From: JAPEKQ01 sp964597945
Lineage (GTDB): Bacteria; Joyebacterota; Joyebacteria; Joyebacterales; Joyebacteraceae
DNA: 9,712 bases
Direction: 5' to 3'
NCBI GenBank assembly: GCA_964597945.1
Contig: CAZRAD010000111.1
Span: 1 to 9,712 of the forward strand
The notes beneath the pieces were generated by a model. That model did not search any database, was not told the origin of the DNA, and worked only from the letters and a program-made list of their open reading frames with translations. Positions 6,680-9,712 of the stretch are shown one piece after another (within the stretch, counting starts at the first letter, position 1; each line of letters starts with the position of its first letter). The position numbers were made by a program, and so were the translations under genes.

Positions 6680-8317
6680 ATGACCGGGACGAGAGACATG
6701 AAAGCAACGAACGACACGAACGCGACGAAGAGAGGCGCGCCGCGCCCCGCGGCCATCGCGGCGGGAATCATCATCACGGCTCTTGTTGTGCTCGTCTACC
6801 GCCACACGTTCGCCACGCTCTGGCGGACGTGGGAGACGAATCCGAACTACTCGCACGGGGCTCTCATTCCGCCGATCGTGATCTTCCTGCTCTGGTACGT
6901 GAGGCGAAGCGTGACCGATGCGATGACGCCACGTGAGGGGAGCAGCGGCGGACCGGGAACAGTGGGGATCGTGGGTGGGCTTCTCCTCGTGGCGCTTGCG
7001 GTCCTGGGGCACATCACCTCGATTCGAGCCGGCGTCTTCATGACGCAGGGGTACTCGTTCGTGCTGCTGCTCTTTGGGCTGGCGCTCGTCCTGCTTGGTG
7101 GGCGCGCGATGCGCTCTCTCTGGTTCCCCCTCGGCTATCTCGTGTTCATGCTCCCGATGCCGCCGTTTCTCATGAACGTGGTGAGCTTCAGGCTCAAGCT
7201 TCTCGCGGCGCGGGTCGGAAGCGCACTCGCCGTAAGGATGGGCATCCCGCTCGCCAGATCCGGGATGACGATCCACATCCCGGCCGGGTCGCTGAGGATC
7301 GCAGACCCGTGCAGCGGACTCCGGTCGCTCATCGCGCTCGTCGCGCTCGGCGCGCTGTTCGCCTACTTCACCCGCGCGAGGACATGGAAGCGGGTCGTGC
7401 TCCTGCTGGCGGCCGTGCCGCTCGCCGCCATCGCGAACACCGTCCGCATCGCCGTGCTCTGCGCGGTCGCGAACGTGTGGGGTATCGATGCGGCTCTCGG
7501 CTTCTTCCACGATTTTTCCGGGTTCCTTCTCTTCTTCATCGCGCTCGGAGGCCTGTTCGTGCTTCGGGGGCTCCTGCGGTGTGGCCGCGGCCTCGCCTCG
7601 GAGACCGATGCGAGTGGCGCTGAGCCCGGCATGAAGGGTGCGGAGGTCGAAGCGACCGCTGCTCCGAGCCTCGGCCCGCGCTCACGGGCCGCCCTCGTCA
7701 TAGCGGCTCTTCTCCTCGCCGCGACCGCGGCGTACGTCCAGTTTGCACCGGAGCGCGCAATGGTCCTGGAGGAGGCGGGCCTCGCAGCGTTCCCGACCGA
7801 GGTCGGGGAGTGGCGGAGCAGCGACCTGAGATTCGCCAGCGTCGTCTACGACGAGCTGGATGCGGACGATACGCTCGTGCGGGAGTACCGGCGTGATGGC
7901 GGCGCGCCCGTCTGGTTCGTGATCATCTACCATGAGAACGAGCGGTACGGTGCGCACGACCCGATGGTCTGTTACCGCGCGCAGGGTTGGGACATCGACC
8001 GAACAGGGATCTTCACGCTCGAGCGCGGCGACGGGAGCTTCGATGCGAACTGGGCTCTCGTCCGAGAGGCGGGGCGCGAGCGTCTGGCCGCCTACTGGTG
8101 GTACACGGCCGGAGATCTGGCGACGGCCGACCGGGACCGGTTCCTCGCGCGGATGGCGTCGGCCGGAATCCGGGAGAACGTGACATTCGGAGCGTTCGTC
8201 CGCGTGTCGACGCCCGTCGAGAACGGTGACGTCGAGGCGGCTCTTGCGCTCATCAAGGGATTCTCTGAGGAGGCTCAGCCGCGACTGTCGGATCTCTTCA
8301 ACGACAGCCGGCCCTAG
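6680..8317 (+). CDS. exosortase with fused EpsI domain
   Basis: A 545-residue inner-membrane protein. Residues 1 to about 305 are an exosortase (EpsH family): a hydrophilic N-terminus, then about eight membrane segments (near 23-40, 60-75, 95-111, 125-140, 147-168, 213-229, 236-265, 282-300), with the family motif NYSHGALIPP and the catalytic triad C211 (DPCSGLRSL), R256 (ANTVRI) and H277 (FFHDFSG). By family knowledge it cleaves and probably transfers proteins bearing a C-terminal PEP-CTERM-like tail. A further membrane segment (337-355) leads into a periplasmic EpsI domain (about 360-545) with FPTEVGEWRSSDL and the conserved HDPMVCYRAQGW, C431. EpsI is encoded separately or fused in different exosortase loci, so fusion is known. 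Start ATG 6680 has GGAGGAG 6 bases upstream; the frame's extension into the previous gene is shadow. No sorting-tail substrate is present in the window, so the exosortase subtype is uncertain. Confidence 0.93.
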   Translation: MTGTRDMKATNDTNATKRGAPRPAAIAAGIIITALVVLVYRHTFATLWRTWETNPNYSHGALIPPIVIFLLWYVRRSVTDAMTPREGSSGGPGTVGIVGGLLLVALAVLGHITSIRAGVFMTQGYSFVLLLFGLALVLLGGRAMRSLWFPLGYLVFMLPMPPFLMNVVSFRLKLLAARVGSALAVRMGIPLARSGMTIHIPAGSLRIADPCSGLRSLIALVALGALFAYFTRARTWKRVVLLLAAVPLAAIANTVRIAVLCAVANVWGIDAALGFFHDFSGFLLFFIALGGLFVLRGLLRCGRGLASETDASGAEPGMKGAEVEATAAPSLGPRSRAALVIAALLLAATAAYVQFAPERAMVLEEAGLAAFPTEVGEWRSSDLRFASVVYDELDADDTLVREYRRDGGAPVWFVIIYHENERYGAHDPMVCYRAQGWDIDRTGIFTLERGDGSFDANWALVREAGRERLAAYWWYTAGDLATADRDRFLARMASAGIRENVTFGAFVRVSTPVENGDVEAALALIKGFSEEAQPRLSDLFNDSRP

Positions 8318-8338
8318 CATCGACTGAAAGGGGAGGGA

Positions 8339-9229
8339 ATGGACCTGGTTCAGCAGTTCAACGCGCTTATCTGGAGCTGGTCGGAGACGCTGTCGGCGCT
8401 GAGGCGCCGCGTCGCTCTCGCGCCGCTTCTCATCTACGCGGCGGCGCAGCTCGCCGTGCTCGCGATGATCACGTTCTTCGCGTATCCCCCGTTCGCGTCG
8501 ACGGTCGCTCCGCTCATTCGCTGGCGGCTCGGCGAGGCCGCGCTCCACTATCCGACGTGCTTCCTCGCGCTCCGGGCCTCGTTCGGGCAGGCCGATGTCG
8601 TGCTCTCGGTGTTCCTCGGCGCTGCGGCGACGGCGGCGGCCGTGTGGCTGTTCGCCTCGTACTACACGGGTGGGGATGGAAAGGCCGCGGAGGGGTGGCG
8701 AGAGGCGTTCCGGCGATACGTGCCGGTCGTCATCGCCGTTCTGCTGACGACGGTGCTTGCCCAGCTGGTCTCGAGGATCCCGACGGCGTTCTGGGGGCAT
8801 CTCGCCGACGCGCGTCCGACGAGGTTCCGGTTGATCCGGATGCTGGCGATCGCGGCGGTACTCGCGGTGCAGGCCCTGTTCATCTACGTCATTCCCTACA
8901 TCATGCTCGCGCGGCGAAGGATCGGCGGCGCGATCGGCGGCAGCGTGGCGCTCGCCCTGAAGAACCCGGTTACGACGTACCTCATCGTGGCGGTCCCGAC
9001 AGCGCTCGAACTTCTTCCCGCGTGGCTGGCGAGGAACGGCACGACGATCGCGTATCGATTCGCTCCCGAGGGACTGACGGTCGTGCTCGTTGTGTGGGTC
9101 GTTGTGATCCTGTACACGACCTTCTTCACGCTCGGCGCTGCGACGCGCTTCTTCCTGTACGCCACTCAGAACGAGGGTTCGGTCGGCTGGTCGGCTCACC
9201 CGAGCCGGGTCAAGAACGGGGGTGAGTGA
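8339..9229 (+). CDS. six-helix membrane protein, function unknown
   Basis: I do not recognise this 296-residue protein. It has about six hydrophobic segments: near 27-49, 86-108, 127-147, 168-190, 212-231 and 245-273. The N-terminal ~25 residues look like an amphipathic helix (VQQFNALIWSWSETLSALRRR). A loop between helices 1 and 2 contains PTCFLALRASFGQADVV, and a cytoplasmic-type loop ARRRIGGAIGGSVALALKNP follows helix 4, a small-residue pattern also found in generic membrane protein families with tandem helix pairs. No catalytic motif, nucleotide-binding site or metal-ligand cluster was seen. The gene starts 21 bases after the exosortase stop behind AAAGGGGAGGG, and ends one base before the lipoprotein start. 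Position suggests an accessory role in the exosortase or polysaccharide export pathway; this is context only. Confidence 0.85.
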   Translation: MDLVQQFNALIWSWSETLSALRRRVALAPLLIYAAAQLAVLAMITFFAYPPFASTVAPLIRWRLGEAALHYPTCFLALRASFGQADVVLSVFLGAAATAAAVWLFASYYTGGDGKAAEGWREAFRRYVPVVIAVLLTTVLAQLVSRIPTAFWGHLADARPTRFRLIRMLAIAAVLAVQALFIYVIPYIMLARRRIGGAIGGSVALALKNPVTTYLIVAVPTALELLPAWLARNGTTIAYRFAPEGLTVVLVVWVVVILYTTFFTLGAATRFFLYATQNEGSVGWSAHPSRVKNGGE

Positions 9230-9230
9230 C

Positions 9231-9712
9231 ATGCTGAGCAGACACTTCACATCAGCCCGCCGTCTCACGGTCATGCTCATCCTTGCGGCGTTCGCCATGG
9301 GACTCACGGGATGCGGCAATGCGGAGCTCACCGAACGGTACCGCGCGGAGCGGATGGCATGGCAGGTCCGGACGCTGGAACGGGCGATGTCCGAGAATGC
9401 GGAGATCGCGACCGATGAGATGATCGCGCGGGTCATGGACGGCCATCGCGAGATCATCGACCGGTTCCCGCCGCCCGAGACGATCGATGAGACAACGCTG
9501 CCCGAGATCGTCGATGTCGCGAACCACGGTCGGAAAGCTGTCCGCCATCCCGGCCGCCGCCTCCGTCAGGCTGCCCGAGCCATCCGCGTTCAGCGTCTCG
9601 ACCATGGCCGAGAGCCGCGCGGCCACGGGGCCGAGCGTTTCGCATGCGGCACCGTCGCAAACCAGCATCGCCGCGCCGCTGTTCTCGATGAAATAGGTCA
9701 GCTCGTCGACCG
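9231..9712 (+). CDS. lipoprotein, 3' part replaced by foreign sequence
   Basis: The first ~90 residues are a convincing lipoprotein: MLSRHFTSARR as the positive n-region, a hydrophobic stretch VMLILAAFAMG, and lipobox LTGC with C28 as the lipidated residue. The +2 residue is Gly, so outer-membrane sorting would be expected in a Gram-negative cell. The mature part is charged and helical (YRAERMAWQVRTLERAM, then REIIDRFPPPETIDE), resembling the first helices of TPR-type envelope lipoproteins, though no full repeat can be shown. The reading frame stays open to the window end, but beyond about 9501-9525 it becomes Arg/His-rich and is the antisense of a malonyl-CoA synthetase fragment, so the true C-terminus is missing. 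It starts one base after the previous stop; GGTGAG at 9221-9226 is a weak ribosome site, and GTG 9222 is a possible alternative start. Confidence 0.7.
   Translation, partial: MLSRHFTSARRLTVMLILAAFAMGLTGCGNAELTERYRAERMAWQVRTLERAMSENAEIATDEMIARVMDGHREIIDRFPPPETIDETTLPEIVDVANHGRKAVRHPGRRLRQAARAIRVQRLDHGREPRGHGAERFACGTVANQHRRAAVLDEIGQLVD
9501..9525. other. probable chimeric junction
   Basis: Plus-strand lipoprotein sense fades and minus-strand MatB sense ends within these bases. On the minus strand the MatB-like DDL is followed by GQRCLIDRLG instead of the AA(F/I)LYTSGTTG expected in the family. The exact point cannot be placed because the two sides may share a short stretch around GAGATCGTCGATGTCGCG. 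Confidence 0.6.
9510..9710 (-). pseudogene. matB: internal fragment of malonyl-CoA synthetase (MatB-like)
   Basis: Read from the window end inward on the minus strand, about 67 residues match what I know of alphaproteobacterial MatB, an ANL-superfamily enzyme that activates malonate to malonyl-CoA: VDELTYFIENSGAAMLVCDG, then AARLSAMVETLNADGSGSLT, then SFPTVVRD. This segment normally sits between the NTAYT region and the P-loop-like LYTSGTTG motif, which is absent because the sequence breaks off just before it. Both ends of the gene are therefore missing. Nothing in the surrounding operon relates to malonate metabolism, and it lies antisense to the lipoprotein. I read it as foreign sequence joined during assembly; a real rearrangement is less likely. 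Identification rests on memory of the family, without a search. Confidence 0.6.

Noticed and set aside
7682..9457. Minus-strand open frame of 591 codons across exosortase, membrane protein and lipoprotein genes
   Set aside because: Very Arg/Glu/His/Pro-rich composition with no domain sense, antisense to three well-supported genes; a usual shadow in GC-rich coding DNA.
9252..9500. Minus-strand continuation of the MatB frame past the junction
   Set aside because: Sequence after DDL (GQRCLIDRLG onward) lacks the expected LYTSGTTG region and is the antisense of the lipoprotein.
9487..9712. True continuation of the lipoprotein to the window end
   Set aside because: Translation becomes Arg/His-rich and the opposite strand carries a clear MatB-like protein, so the open frame is a by-product of the junction.

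Overview
The window is a GC-rich (about two-thirds G+C by eye), tightly packed, entirely plus-strand stretch of a bacterial surface-polysaccharide / exosortase (EpsH) operon. No RNA genes, insertion sequences, CRISPR arrays, promoters or classical terminators were seen, and no gene-free stretch exceeds about 60 bases. Exosortase plus outer-membrane-type lipoprotein implies a Gram-negative (diderm) organism. The fused gene architecture would fit an uncultured high-GC lineage better than a standard proteobacterium, but the phylum cannot be fixed from the sequence alone.

Layout: (1) a protein made of two consecutive GT4 glycosyltransferases (64-2427); (2) a NodB/CE4 polysaccharide deacetylase (2424-3545); (3) a single GT4 glycosyltransferase (3542-4765); (4) a fusion of a WbuB-like GT4 with a membrane phosphoglycosyl transferase (4762-6651); (5) an exosortase fused to an EpsI domain (6680-8317); (6) an unrecognised six-helix membrane protein (8339-9229); (7) the start of a lipoprotein (9231 onward). 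Genes 1-4 are joined by three successive 4-base stop/start overlaps, and genes 5-7 follow with gaps of 28, 21 and 1 bases, so the set is probably one transcription unit with coupled translation.

How they fit together (inference): the phosphoglycosyl transferase module of gene 4 would load the first sugar phosphate onto undecaprenyl phosphate, the four GT4 modules would extend it to a short repeat unit, the deacetylase would unmask amino groups, and the exosortase/EpsI pair would process envelope proteins carrying a C-terminal sorting tail. No flippase, polymerase or sorting-tail substrate lies in the window, so these must be elsewhere.

The last ~200 bases do not belong. From about 9510 to 9712 the minus strand reads as an internal piece of an alphaproteobacterial-type malonyl-CoA synthetase (MatB), joined in mid-gene to the lipoprotein on the opposite strand. 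The simplest reading is a chimeric contig end; downstream annotation should not rely on it. Other non-routine items are a hairpin that may shorten the Shine-Dalgarno spacing of gene 4, a 19-base tandem duplication that moved the stop codon of gene 1, and a hairpin straddling the stop of gene 4 just before the exosortase ribosome site.
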